Part shown: piece after piece, positions 7,309 through 15,890 of the stretch
Layout: every line of letters starts with the position of its first letter
How positions within the stretch are numbered: position 1 is the stretch's first letter
From: CAYWNK01 sp047639615
Lineage (GTDB): Bacteria > Planctomycetota > UBA1135 > GCA-002686595
DNA length: 19,566 nucleotides
Reading direction: 5' to 3'
Assembly: GCA_047639615.1 (NCBI GenBank)
Contig: JBLIOL010000070.1
Span: 1-19,566 of the forward strand
Position numbers and translations under genes: made by a program
The notes under the pieces: generated by a model
Database searches by the model: none
Told to the model about the DNA's origin: nothing
Seen by the model: the letters and a program-made list of their open reading frames with translations, nothing else

Positions 7309-8556
7309 ATGCAGCCCTTCAATCCGCTCGAATCCCTCGCCACCGCCCGCCATGAATTTGGCGAGCACGGCGGTGTGAACATGTCCATCGAGACCAGCAC
7401 CACCTTCACCGTGTTGGACGCCAGCACCATGCCCGAGGTGTTCCAAGGACTGCACGGTCCGGACCAGGGTGGCTGCTATCTCTACGGCCGCCACTACAAC
7501 CCCACGGTCTATGTGCTCGGCAAGCAGATCGCCGCCATGGAAGGCGCCGAGGCGGGTTACTGCACAGCCAGTGGCATGAGCGCCATCTCCGCCGCCTTGC
7601 TGCAACTGTGCAACGCCGGCGAGCACCTGATCTCAAGCAACACCATCTACGGCGGCACCTTCGCCCTGCTGGGCGAGTTCCTACCGGCCAAGATGGGCCT
7701 GGCCGTGGACTTCGTGGACATCACCGATCTCGATGCAGTGGAGCGCGCCTTCCGCGCCAACACCAAGGTGCTCTACGTGGAGAGCATGTCCAACCCGACC
7801 CTACGCGTGGCCGACATCAAGGCGCTCAGCAAGCTCGCCCATGATCACGGCGCCAAGCTCGTGGTGGACAACACCTTCTGCCCGCTGGTGCTCTCGCCCC
7901 TGCAACTCGGCGCGGATGTGGTCGTGCACAGCCTGACCAAGTTCATCAACGGCGCCTCCGATGCCATCGCCGGCGTGGTCTGCGGCTCAGCCGAATTCAT
8001 CACCAGCCTGATGGACCTGCACATGGGCGCGCTCATGCTGCTCGGCCCGACCATGGATCCGCACGTGGCCTACAGCATCAGCATGCGCCTACCGCACCTA
8101 GGTCTGCGCATGCAGGAACACAGCCGTCGCGCGCTGCTCTTCGCCGAGCGTCTCAGCGCGCTTGGCCTAGACGTCACCTACCCGGGATTGCCCGATCACC
8201 CGGACCACGAACTGCTGCAAGCCCAAGGCAACGCAGAGTTCGGCTTCGGCGGCCTGCTCTGCCTGGACCTGGGCACCGCCGAACGCGCCAACGTCTTCAT
8301 GCAACGCCTGCAGGACAACGGCCGCTTCGGGCTAATGGCCGTCAGCCTGGGCTTCTCCGAGACCCTACTCTCCTGCCCCGCCAGCTCCACCTCCAGCGAG
8401 CTCAGCGAGAGGGACCTACGTCGCGCAGGCATCCGACCGGGCCTTGTGCGCATCTCCATGGGCTACACGGGCAGTATCGAGCAGCGCTGGCAGCAATTGA
8501 ACGAAGTGCTGCAGAGCATGGACCTAATCCCGGCGGAATCCGGCCTTGCTAGCTAA
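7309..8556 (+). CDS. Cys/Met-metabolism PLP-dependent enzyme (methionine gamma-lyase / trans-sulfuration family)
   Basis: The 415-residue enzyme has all landmarks of the fold-type I gamma-family. These are Y59-G-R61 with NPT at 64-66 (phosphate binding from the partner subunit), a GMSAI loop near residue 90, Y114 in NTIYGGTF, the PLP aspartate in VVDNTF at 187, and the Schiff-base lysine K211 in HSLTKF. Y59, R61, Y114 and K211 coincide with the numbering I recall for Pseudomonas putida methionine gamma-lyase. However, the residue matching the lyase-specific Cys116 is Gly here, so cystathionine gamma-lyase/synthase or homocysteine-type chemistry is equally possible. The C-terminus reads VRISMGYTGSIEQRW instead of the common RLSVGIED, placing it in a less studied branch. 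The enzyme is cytoplasmic and probably tetrameric. It is divergent from an Lrp-family gene that likely controls it. Confidence 0.9.
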   Translation: MQPFNPLESLATARHEFGEHGGVNMSIETSTTFTVLDASTMPEVFQGLHGPDQGGCYLYGRHYNPTVYVLGKQIAAMEGAEAGYCTASGMSAISAALLQLCNAGEHLISSNTIYGGTFALLGEFLPAKMGLAVDFVDITDLDAVERAFRANTKVLYVESMSNPTLRVADIKALSKLAHDHGAKLVVDNTFCPLVLSPLQLGADVVVHSLTKFINGASDAIAGVVCGSAEFITSLMDLHMGALMLLGPTMDPHVAYSISMRLPHLGLRMQEHSRRALLFAERLSALGLDVTYPGLPDHPDHELLQAQGNAEFGFGGLLCLDLGTAERANVFMQRLQDNGRFGLMAVSLGFSETLLSCPASSTSSELSERDLRRAGIRPGLVRISMGYTGSIEQRWQQLNEVLQSMDLIPAESGLAS

Positions 8557-8598
8557 CTGCCCGTATCCCGCCGGGGCCCTGTGTGCTTCACTGTCAGC

Positions 8599-9399
8599 AT
8601 GACATGGTTTTGGCGGGTGGCGCGGCTGGCGTTGGTGGTGTACGGAGCGGTCTGCGGAGCGCTCTACATCTTCCAACGTCGCCTGATTTTCCCCGCACCG
8701 CCGTCGGGGGCAGCGCCGCAGTACGAGCCCTGCAGCTTGGTACAGATTCCACGCGAAGGCGGACCCACTGGAGCGGGCATGTACGCGGCCCCCGCCGATG
8801 AGGCAGCCCCGACGGTGATCTTCCTGCACGGCAACGCGGAGGACATCCGCCATGCCAAGGACATGGCGCAGGCCTTGACCGCCGAGGGCTTGGGCTTTCT
8901 TGCTCTTGAGTACCCGGGCTACGGCGTGCTGTCCAAGCAGAGCGCCACCGAGAAGAGCATCTACGCCGCCACCCAAGCCGGCATCGACTGGCTTCTCTCG
9001 AGGGGGGTTGCGCGCAAGCAGATCATGATCGTTGGACGCTCCCTCGGCTCCGGTCCCGCGGTGGAGATGGCGGGACGCGGTCACGTTGCGCGCATGGTGC
9101 TGATCACGCCCTACACATCGATCGTCGACATGGCGCGCAAGATGATGCCCTTTGCTCCGGCTGGTCTCTTGGTGAAGGACCGCTTCGAGAGCGACCGCAA
9201 GGCGCCGGCGATCGAGATCCCTGTGCTCGTAATTCACGGCCGGCAGGACGAGATCATCCCCGTAGCCATGGGTCAGCGCATGGCCGAGTTGCTACCGCAG
9301 GCGACGCTCGAATTGCTCGAAGGCTCTGGCCACAACGATCTGCCCCTACGGCAAGGAACGCCGCTCATGGAGCAGATCGTGGCCTTCCTGAAGGACTAG
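8599..9399 (+). CDS. Membrane-anchored alpha/beta hydrolase (BEM46/ABHD13-like)
   Basis: From ATG 8599 the protein is 266 residues; a GTG at 8581 would add six residues and is less likely. An N-terminal hydrophobic helix (about residues 4-22) precedes YIFQRRLIFPAP, the characteristic opening of this family. Then come the oxyanion HGNAED region, the nucleophile elbow GRSLG with Ser148, the acid Asp217 in HGRQDEIIP, and the base His245 in GSGHND. The complete triad argues for an active serine hydrolase, probably an esterase, thioesterase or lipase-like enzyme held at the membrane. Its natural substrate is unknown for most homologues. It starts 42 bp after the PLP enzyme on the same strand and could be co-transcribed with it, although no functional link is evident. 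Its TAG stop shares a CTAG with the stop of the convergent TPR gene. Confidence 0.92.
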   Translation: MTWFWRVARLALVVYGAVCGALYIFQRRLIFPAPPSGAAPQYEPCSLVQIPREGGPTGAGMYAAPADEAAPTVIFLHGNAEDIRHAKDMAQALTAEGLGFLALEYPGYGVLSKQSATEKSIYAATQAGIDWLLSRGVARKQIMIVGRSLGSGPAVEMAGRGHVARMVLITPYTSIVDMARKMMPFAPAGLLVKDRFESDRKAPAIEIPVLVIHGRQDEIIPVAMGQRMAELLPQATLELLEGSGHNDLPLRQGTPLMEQIVAFLKD

Positions 9400-12300
9400 C
9401 CGGGCGCGTTGGCCTTGGCCTCGCGCTCTGCTTTGCGCTCCGCTTTGCGAGCGTCGAGGGCAGCCTTGGCGGCGCGGCTCTCGGTTTGGAACTCACCCCA
9501 GCGGGCGGTGCCAAACTCGTCCTGGATTTCCTGAGCGCAGCCGAGCAACGCCGTCAGCAGCTCGTCGCTACGGGAGAGCTCAAGCGCGCCGGTGCCCAGG
9601 GCCAGAGCTTCGGTCGCTCCCTTGCTCTCGCGCACCTGCTCAATCAACTGCGCCATGCGGGCCACGCGCAAGCGGCCGGACTTGAGCAATTCGCTCTCCA
9701 CGTAGATCTGCAAGTCGTCTTGTCCAACGTGCCGAGCGGCATCCGCAACCCAGAGCGCAGCGCTCTCGGACTCCAAGGAGCCATCGCCCAAGCGGCCGAC
9801 GATCGTGCGCGCGGCGCCGACCTCGCCCAGATCAAAGAGACGCACGGCTATCAACGCCTGAGCGCGATAGGTGCGCTCGACCGGGAAGCGTTCGTCGACG
9901 CCCCAGGAGTGCAGAGCATCGGCTGCCCGTTGCAACCAAACCACGGGCTCGGTCCAGTCACTGCTATCCGCCGGGAAGAGGTTGCGCAGATCCCGCGTGC
10001 CCAAGCTGCCGGGGCGCGAGGGATCCTTGCGGTACCAAGTTTCCGTGGGCTGAGCGATGCCCTCATCGGGCAGCTCACAGAGTCCAATCTCAAATGCACG
10101 CAGAGCGTTGTCGATCTCGCCCGAACTGGCGAAGAGTCCCGCGGCGCGCTTGGCGGTGTCACGGCGTAGGCCTTGGCCTAGGTCGATGGACTTTTCAGCG
10201 ATCGCGCGCGCGCGACCTAGAGCTTCGCGCGGTCCCACCATTTCGCGCCAGGTATCGAGCACGAGGTTTTCGAAGTAGCCCATCTGCCAGGGATTTTCGG
10301 GCGGCTTAGCAAAGTGCAGGATGTCTTCCACCAGGGCCAAGCACTGCTCGCCCTCGAGGACCTCCTGAGCCTCTTCCACCAACTCGCTCGCGCTGACCGT
10401 ACTGGAGCCATCGTCGCCTCCGAAGAAGTTGCGACCGCCGCTGACGCGCGTAGCGCACCAACGGTAGAGCCGCAGTGCATCGTCCACGCGACCCGCCCGG
10501 GCCCAAACTCGCGCCAAGCGACGTACCTGCACAGCATCCTTGGGATCCACGCCGCGCACCAAACCGGCCAAGTGTTCGTCGACTTCCTCGTTGATCAGAT
10601 CGGGGTGTTTGTCCAAGAGAGCCAACAGCATGGCCGCCTCGGCCTTACCACCGGAACCCGAGCGCGCCTCCTGCAGAAGACCCTGCAGGGCACCGGTGGG
10701 GCCGAACTCAGCAACACGTGCTGCCAGCAAGCCTTCGAAGAGTCCCTGCAAGCGCGACAACTGGCTGGAAGAACGGGTGCGCAAGAAGCGCGTCATCTCC
10801 TCCACGAGCGGCGCATGTTGGGCCATGTGCTCGAAGGCGGTCATGCCTGGCTCTTCCTTCTCGGGGTCCTTGTCGCGATAGGCGTCTAGGCCGCCGCGTG
10901 CCAACAGGTCCTTCTCAGTTTGTTCCTCTGTACTCGGCTCTGCGTCATCCTTATCCGCGGGCCAGACAGCATTCGCCAGGGGCGAGGCGCCCCTGCCAAA
11001 TGATCCGTAGCGGTCCGCGACCTCGCCCGCCTTGAAGGTTCGCCAGAAGCGGCGCAAAGTAGCGCGCGCCTCCTCGGGCTTGCCAGCCTCGAGCGACTCC
11101 TTCATTTTCGCGATACTCTTGGGCAAGCCCTTAGCCTTGACGTCACCGAAGCGCACAACGACTCCATTGACCACGATCAAGGCATTCGGCGGCAGCTTGA
11201 AACCCGCAGGGTAGCCCGGGATTCCGACCTCCTCCTCGTCACCGAGACCGAGCGCGTCGATGCGCTGGGTGACCTCCCACACATGCGGCCAGTGCTCGAG
11301 AGCACGCCAGCCATCAGCTAGCTCCGTAAGCCGTTCCTTGCGCACCTTCTCATCGGTCTCACTCTCCAGAGCGATCACCCGCTCGAGCATGTCGAAGGCA
11401 CGCGGGCGGTCCCCGAGGGAGCTGAACACACCACGCGCGCGCTGCAGCACCGACACTTCCTCTGGGAACTGCGCGAGGGCCGAGTTCATCAGCTCCAACT
11501 GACGCTCGTCCAGCTCCGCCTTCACGGCCAGTTCGACCATGGCGAGGGCAAGCTCCTTGGTCGCATCCTCTTCCATGGCTGCCTGTGCCACGCCAAAGAA
11601 CAGCTCCACGTGCTCGGGCAAGTACTGCTCGAGGATCTCGCGCTGGGCGCGAGTTTGGTTGTAGTCCGAAGCATCACCCTGAACGAGGGCGAGCCATGTA
11701 TCGCCCACCATGGCCAAGGCCTCCTCCGTGCGCTCGAGCTTGTTCAAGCAATGCAAGCGGATCGCCAGGTTCATGGCCGAGCCCGGGAACTTGCTCTCCA
11801 GCGCGGCGTCCAAACGCAGGATCACATCGAAGTTGGCTTCCGCCTCACTCATGCGTCCAATGCTGTAGCTCACATAGGAGCGCGCCTTGGGCAAGGACTC
11901 GGCGAAGGCCTCCACAATGAAGTCCGCAAGCTCGGGACCGGTGCCCGCGCGCATGTCGTTGATTAGGCCAAGCAGGAAGTCGGCCCGGGAAGTCTCCTCG
12001 ATCTTGGGCCACAGGCCGCGCATGGCTCCGGCACGTTCGGCGGGATCCATCAATGCCAGCACCGGTCCCAGGCCGTAGGCGTAGCGCTCGCCGTAGTTCT
12101 CCATGATCTCGGCCACCTGCTCAGAGCTGAGCAAATCGCCGCCGGCCTTCTCCGAGAGCTCCGGCAGCATGCGCACGAAGCTGCTGCCCTTCTCCGTATC
12201 TTTCAGGATCAAGCCAACGAAGTACTGATAGAGGCTGCGACGTCCTTCATCCGTCAGAGCGCTCGCGCAGGAATCAAGAGTGCTCTCAAGCTGGTAGCTC

Positions 12301-15300
12301 TGCTGACCTTGGGCCATGCCGTGACGGACCCACTCGCGAGCGATGAACAAGCACAGGTCCTGATCACCGGTCCAACGCGCGGCGGAGAAGAGCGCTGCCA
12401 TCTCGGGCAGCTGCTCCACATCCAAACCAGTCAGGTCGATGCGCCGCAGGAAGAGGGCCAAGGCCCCCGTATCACCGGCCACCGCCATGGGCAGCAATTG
12501 GCGCAGGCCCTCCGCCAAGGGAATGCGTGAACCACTCAGCGCGCCAGCGGAGCGACCGGCACGCACCATGAGTTCGGCGCGACGATCCGCTTCTAGATTT
12601 GCGCCCTCCACCAGAGCCTGAGCCGAACGCGCCTGCCCGCGCCTGACGCGTGCGTCGACGGCGGCCTCGATCAGGTCCTCGTCTTCGGGGAATTCTCCAA
12701 TGAGCTCGGCGTCCATCTCATCAGCCGCAGCGATCTGGCCCAAAGCCAGGGTTCGCTGACGGTGGAGCTGGGCACGAATGGCTAGGCGCGGATACTGCTC
12801 GATCTGGGTGGGCGGTTGCACGCCACCAAAGGTCGCTCGTCCCAGCTCCAACTCCCCCATAGCGAGCGAACGCCACGCCGCTAGGTCAGCCGCGGCGAGC
12901 TGCAGGTCGTCGCTGGTAGCCAACCAACCGGTGATCGCCCGTGCGTGGAAGCTGTCGTACTCGTCAACATTGCGCGAGAAGGAGAGGAAGGAGTTCGAGT
13001 CGTCCTCCTCTTCCTCCTCCGAGTCCGATTCCACCAGAGGCTTGCGGCCGAGCATCAACTCGAGCGCCCGTGCGTAGAGCGGCCGCGCGCGCTCGTCCGA
13101 GCCCAGCGCCTCCTCCATCTCCGCGACCTTGACCAACAGGCCCACATCCGTGGGCCGCGTAGCGAGCACCTTCGAGTACGCCTCGAGGCCTTCCTGCTCG
13201 TAGCCAGATGTCTCCAAGAGCGCTGCGGTCTGACGTCGGAAGACCACCGGATCCGGCAGGTCGCGCGCCATCTCGAAGGTCTTCACGGCGCTGGACACAT
13301 CCTCCGCATCCAGGAAGACCTCGCCCAGGTCCAAGAACACATCCGGCGGCACCAGCTCGCCCAAACCGATCAAGCGCCGGCCGTAGGCCAGCTGCCGATC
13401 CTTATCGCTCTCCTTCTCGGAGCTCGAGAAGATGTCCATGTCGGCCTTGGCCAAGTCCATCAACTCACGCAATACCGAGCCACGACGCGGCCCTGCAATG
13501 GCCAGGGAGTACTCCAAGGCATCCAGCTGCGCCGAGCCGTCCTCAGCCTCCTCGGCCAAGTCCGCCAGCAGCTGATACAGGTAGGACTTGTCGTTGCGCC
13601 TTGCCAGACGTTCGAGTGCCTGACGCCGAGCCCAAGCGAGCATCTTCGGCCGCGGCGGCGCATCCACCAACTGGTTGAGCAAGCCGTCGATAGAGACCGT
13701 GAAGAGGTCATCCTTGCTAGCGGTCTCCGCCAGGTACTGGAACATGCCCACGGCTTCATCCGCGCGACCGAGCTCGCGGTACAGACCGGCCATGAGCAGG
13801 TAGCTGTCGATGCGCTCGGGATTCTCAGCCAGCCCCTTTCTGTAGGCCTGTGCAGCTTCGTCACGCAGACCCGCGAGGGTCAGCACGCCGGCTTCGAACT
13901 CTGCGCCGACCGAATCGTTCTCAAGCCCCTGCAATTGGGCCAGGGTCTTGCGCGCCTCATCGGGCTTGCCGCGCTCGAGCTGACTCATGGCCATCTGACG
14001 CAGATAGTCGCCGTGGCCCTCGGGATCGATTTTCATCAAGCGCTTAACCGTGCGCTCGTAGTTGTAGTAATCGGTGCAAGCGAGATAGACGCGCCCTTTC
14101 TCCTGCAGGGCCTCGACCTCGCTCTTGCCTCCGGTCTTCAGGAACTCGTCGATGACTTCGGCCGCAGAGACAGCGTCGTTGACCTTGCTGTAGAGCCGCA
14201 CCAAGAGGTTGGCCTCGCGCTCATTCGCAGTGCCCCCCATCAGCTTGGTTTCCAGGTCGACGGCAATATCAGCCAAGCGCCCAAGGCGCGCAGCCACGGT
14301 CATCAAGCGGTCCTCCACGTAGCGCCGACGCGGGATGGAATTGACGCGCTCCGCGAGAGAGCCCCAAGCATCGAGCGCGCGATCCTCATCGCCGAGTTCC
14401 GAGTAGAGCCAAGCCAAACGCATGGCCACATCCTCACCGGCCTCTTCTAAACCGCGCGCCGCCACCACCGTCTCCAGAGTACTCGCCGCGCGCGCGGGGT
14501 CGCCTAGCTGCTCCCAGCATTCCGAGAGCTGATAGCGCACGGGCGCATCGGGTACAGCGTTCGCATCCAAGCGCTCGAGCACCTGCGCCGCAGCGATCAA
14601 GTCGCCACGACCGCGCTCTAGCTCAAACAGAAACAGTAAACCCTCCTCCATGGAAGCGCCCAGCTCCAGATGTCGTTCGGTCGCTGCCAGAGCCAAGCCA
14701 TCCAAGCCTAGGTCCGAGAGCACGCGCGCACCGTCGAGCAAATCTCCGCCAGCTGCGTCGGCGGCCAACCATTGATTCCAGGTGGCCTCCGCCGCCTCCG
14801 TATCGCCGCGCTCCAAGTGATGACGCGAAAGACCTTCGCGCCATGTGAGTTGCGCCGGTTCGTCGGCGATCAGCTGCCCATAGGCAGCCAGCATCTCGTC
14901 CACGCGATCCGCTTGACGATACATCTCGAGCAGTTCGAGACGCTCCTCCGGGCTGAATCGATCTGCGCGGTCGCCGGCGAAGAGTTCGATGGCCTCGCTG
15001 TAGCGATCGGTCTCGCGCAGCAGCGCGATCCAGGTGCTGCGTTCGTCCGCGCTCAATTCCGCCTCGGCCGCGAAACGCTCGATCAGAGCGGCCTCGCTCT
15101 CGTCCGCGCGGTGGGCTTCCAGGAGCACGGCCAGGGCGTAGCGCCGGTCGCGCTTGAGGCCCGCGACCTTGACCGCGCGCCAGGCTGCTGCCTGAGCGAT
15201 CTCGGGTTGGTCCGAGCGCAGGCCCCATTCGGCCACGCGCAACTCGCCGCGGAAGGCTCCCTTGGGATCGCTCGGCACCTGAAACACATCGATCGCATCC

Positions 15301-15890
15301 CCAGGCCGGCCCATGAGCGCCAGCAGCACCGCCGCGCGGTTGGCCAGGTCCGGATCCGTGCCGGCGGACATGGCATGGGTGGCCAAAGAGCCCTTGGCTT
15401 CATCGCCTCCGAGTTCCATCTCCATCAGCGCCATGCGCAGCCGCAGCCAGTCCTCATCGGGACCGCCCGCGCGCGCGTCAGCGAGTGTGCGGTAGGCGTC
15501 CAGCGCCTCCTTGGCCTTACCGCTAGCGTCTAGCAGGCGCGCGTGGGAGAGTGCTGAATCGCCAGCAGGATCAGCCGCAGCCAGTACAGCGAAGTCTTCG
15601 GTAGCACCGTCGAGGTCGCCGTCTCGCCAACGCAACCATGCTCGCAAGCGGCGCGCTTCAGCCACGCGCTCGGGGCTGCCGCTAGCGTCCTCCGCTAGCT
15701 CCAGCCCAAGAGCTTCAAAGACGCTATCGAGGTCGCCGTCACGTCCCGCGAAGGCATCGTGCAGGTTGTCGGGAGCACCCGTGCTGGGCGTTCCAAGCGC
15801 GGCTTCGAGTACGACTTCGGGGTCAGCACCGGACTGCGCGAGCGCGAAGGGTTGGAGCAGAAAGCCCGCTAGTAGCAGGGATCGAATCAT
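9396..15890 (-). CDS. Giant secreted tetratricopeptide-repeat protein (2164 aa)
   Basis: A signal peptide (MIRSLLLAGFLLQPFALAQS, probable cleavage after ALA) is followed by almost unbroken helix-turn-helix repeats of TPR type, such as AKEALDAYRTLADA, DRALDAWGSLAERV and GDPARAASTLETVV, spread over most of the chain. An acidic/serine tract at about 954-967 (ESDSEEEEEDDSNS) and a charged, repeat-poor stretch at about 1540-1690 split the solenoid into arms. The C-terminus is a Lys/Arg/Glu helix (ARKAERKAEREAKA). No catalytic motif is visible, so a scaffold or protein-docking role outside the cytoplasmic membrane is likely. The start is ATG 15890, overlapping the vWA stop as TGATG with GGAGAG 6 nt upstream; GTG 15893 is too close to that site. 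TPR proteins are usual partners of vWA/BatA proteins, and this one is far longer than the usual Bat TPR proteins. Confidence 0.93.
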   Translation of the reverse strand: MIRSLLLAGFLLQPFALAQSGADPEVVLEAALGTPSTGAPDNLHDAFAGRDGDLDSVFEALGLELAEDASGSPERVAEARRLRAWLRWRDGDLDGATEDFAVLAAADPAGDSALSHARLLDASGKAKEALDAYRTLADARAGGPDEDWLRLRMALMEMELGGDEAKGSLATHAMSAGTDPDLANRAAVLLALMGRPGDAIDVFQVPSDPKGAFRGELRVAEWGLRSDQPEIAQAAAWRAVKVAGLKRDRRYALAVLLEAHRADESEAALIERFAAEAELSADERSTWIALLRETDRYSEAIELFAGDRADRFSPEERLELLEMYRQADRVDEMLAAYGQLIADEPAQLTWREGLSRHHLERGDTEAAEATWNQWLAADAAGGDLLDGARVLSDLGLDGLALAATERHLELGASMEEGLLFLFELERGRGDLIAAAQVLERLDANAVPDAPVRYQLSECWEQLGDPARAASTLETVVAARGLEEAGEDVAMRLAWLYSELGDEDRALDAWGSLAERVNSIPRRRYVEDRLMTVAARLGRLADIAVDLETKLMGGTANEREANLLVRLYSKVNDAVSAAEVIDEFLKTGGKSEVEALQEKGRVYLACTDYYNYERTVKRLMKIDPEGHGDYLRQMAMSQLERGKPDEARKTLAQLQGLENDSVGAEFEAGVLTLAGLRDEAAQAYRKGLAENPERIDSYLLMAGLYRELGRADEAVGMFQYLAETASKDDLFTVSIDGLLNQLVDAPPRPKMLAWARRQALERLARRNDKSYLYQLLADLAEEAEDGSAQLDALEYSLAIAGPRRGSVLRELMDLAKADMDIFSSSEKESDKDRQLAYGRRLIGLGELVPPDVFLDLGEVFLDAEDVSSAVKTFEMARDLPDPVVFRRQTAALLETSGYEQEGLEAYSKVLATRPTDVGLLVKVAEMEEALGSDERARPLYARALELMLGRKPLVESDSEEEEEDDSNSFLSFSRNVDEYDSFHARAITGWLATSDDLQLAAADLAAWRSLAMGELELGRATFGGVQPPTQIEQYPRLAIRAQLHRQRTLALGQIAAADEMDAELIGEFPEDEDLIEAAVDARVRRGQARSAQALVEGANLEADRRAELMVRAGRSAGALSGSRIPLAEGLRQLLPMAVAGDTGALALFLRRIDLTGLDVEQLPEMAALFSAARWTGDQDLCLFIAREWVRHGMAQGQQSYQLESTLDSCASALTDEGRRSLYQYFVGLILKDTEKGSSFVRMLPELSEKAGGDLLSSEQVAEIMENYGERYAYGLGPVLALMDPAERAGAMRGLWPKIEETSRADFLLGLINDMRAGTGPELADFIVEAFAESLPKARSYVSYSIGRMSEAEANFDVILRLDAALESKFPGSAMNLAIRLHCLNKLERTEEALAMVGDTWLALVQGDASDYNQTRAQREILEQYLPEHVELFFGVAQAAMEEDATKELALAMVELAVKAELDERQLELMNSALAQFPEEVSVLQRARGVFSSLGDRPRAFDMLERVIALESETDEKVRKERLTELADGWRALEHWPHVWEVTQRIDALGLGDEEEVGIPGYPAGFKLPPNALIVVNGVVVRFGDVKAKGLPKSIAKMKESLEAGKPEEARATLRRFWRTFKAGEVADRYGSFGRGASPLANAVWPADKDDAEPSTEEQTEKDLLARGGLDAYRDKDPEKEEPGMTAFEHMAQHAPLVEEMTRFLRTRSSSQLSRLQGLFEGLLAARVAEFGPTGALQGLLQEARSGSGGKAEAAMLLALLDKHPDLINEEVDEHLAGLVRGVDPKDAVQVRRLARVWARAGRVDDALRLYRWCATRVSGGRNFFGGDDGSSTVSASELVEEAQEVLEGEQCLALVEDILHFAKPPENPWQMGYFENLVLDTWREMVGPREALGRARAIAEKSIDLGQGLRRDTAKRAAGLFASSGEIDNALRAFEIGLCELPDEGIAQPTETWYRKDPSRPGSLGTRDLRNLFPADSSDWTEPVVWLQRAADALHSWGVDERFPVERTYRAQALIAVRLFDLGEVGAARTIVGRLGDGSLESESAALWVADAARHVGQDDLQIYVESELLKSGRLRVARMAQLIEQVRESKGATEALALGTGALELSRSDELLTALLGCAQEIQDEFGTARWGEFQTESRAAKAALDARKAERKAEREAKANAPG

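Noticed and set aside
7309..8556. Firm naming as methionine gamma-lyase (mdeA)
   Set aside because: The position of the specific cysteine is glycine and the C-terminal motif differs, so only the enzyme family is called.
8557..8598. Possible terminator or promoter between the PLP enzyme and the hydrolase
   Set aside because: The GC-rich CCCGCCGGGGCCC run forms no stable hairpin followed by a T tract, and no convincing -35/-10 pair is visible.
12945..14450. A 501-codon open frame on the plus strand
   Set aside because: It lies wholly inside the TPR gene on the opposite strand. Its peptide is rich in His, Gln, Arg and Leu, as expected from the reverse of GC-rich coding DNA, and no domain is recognisable.
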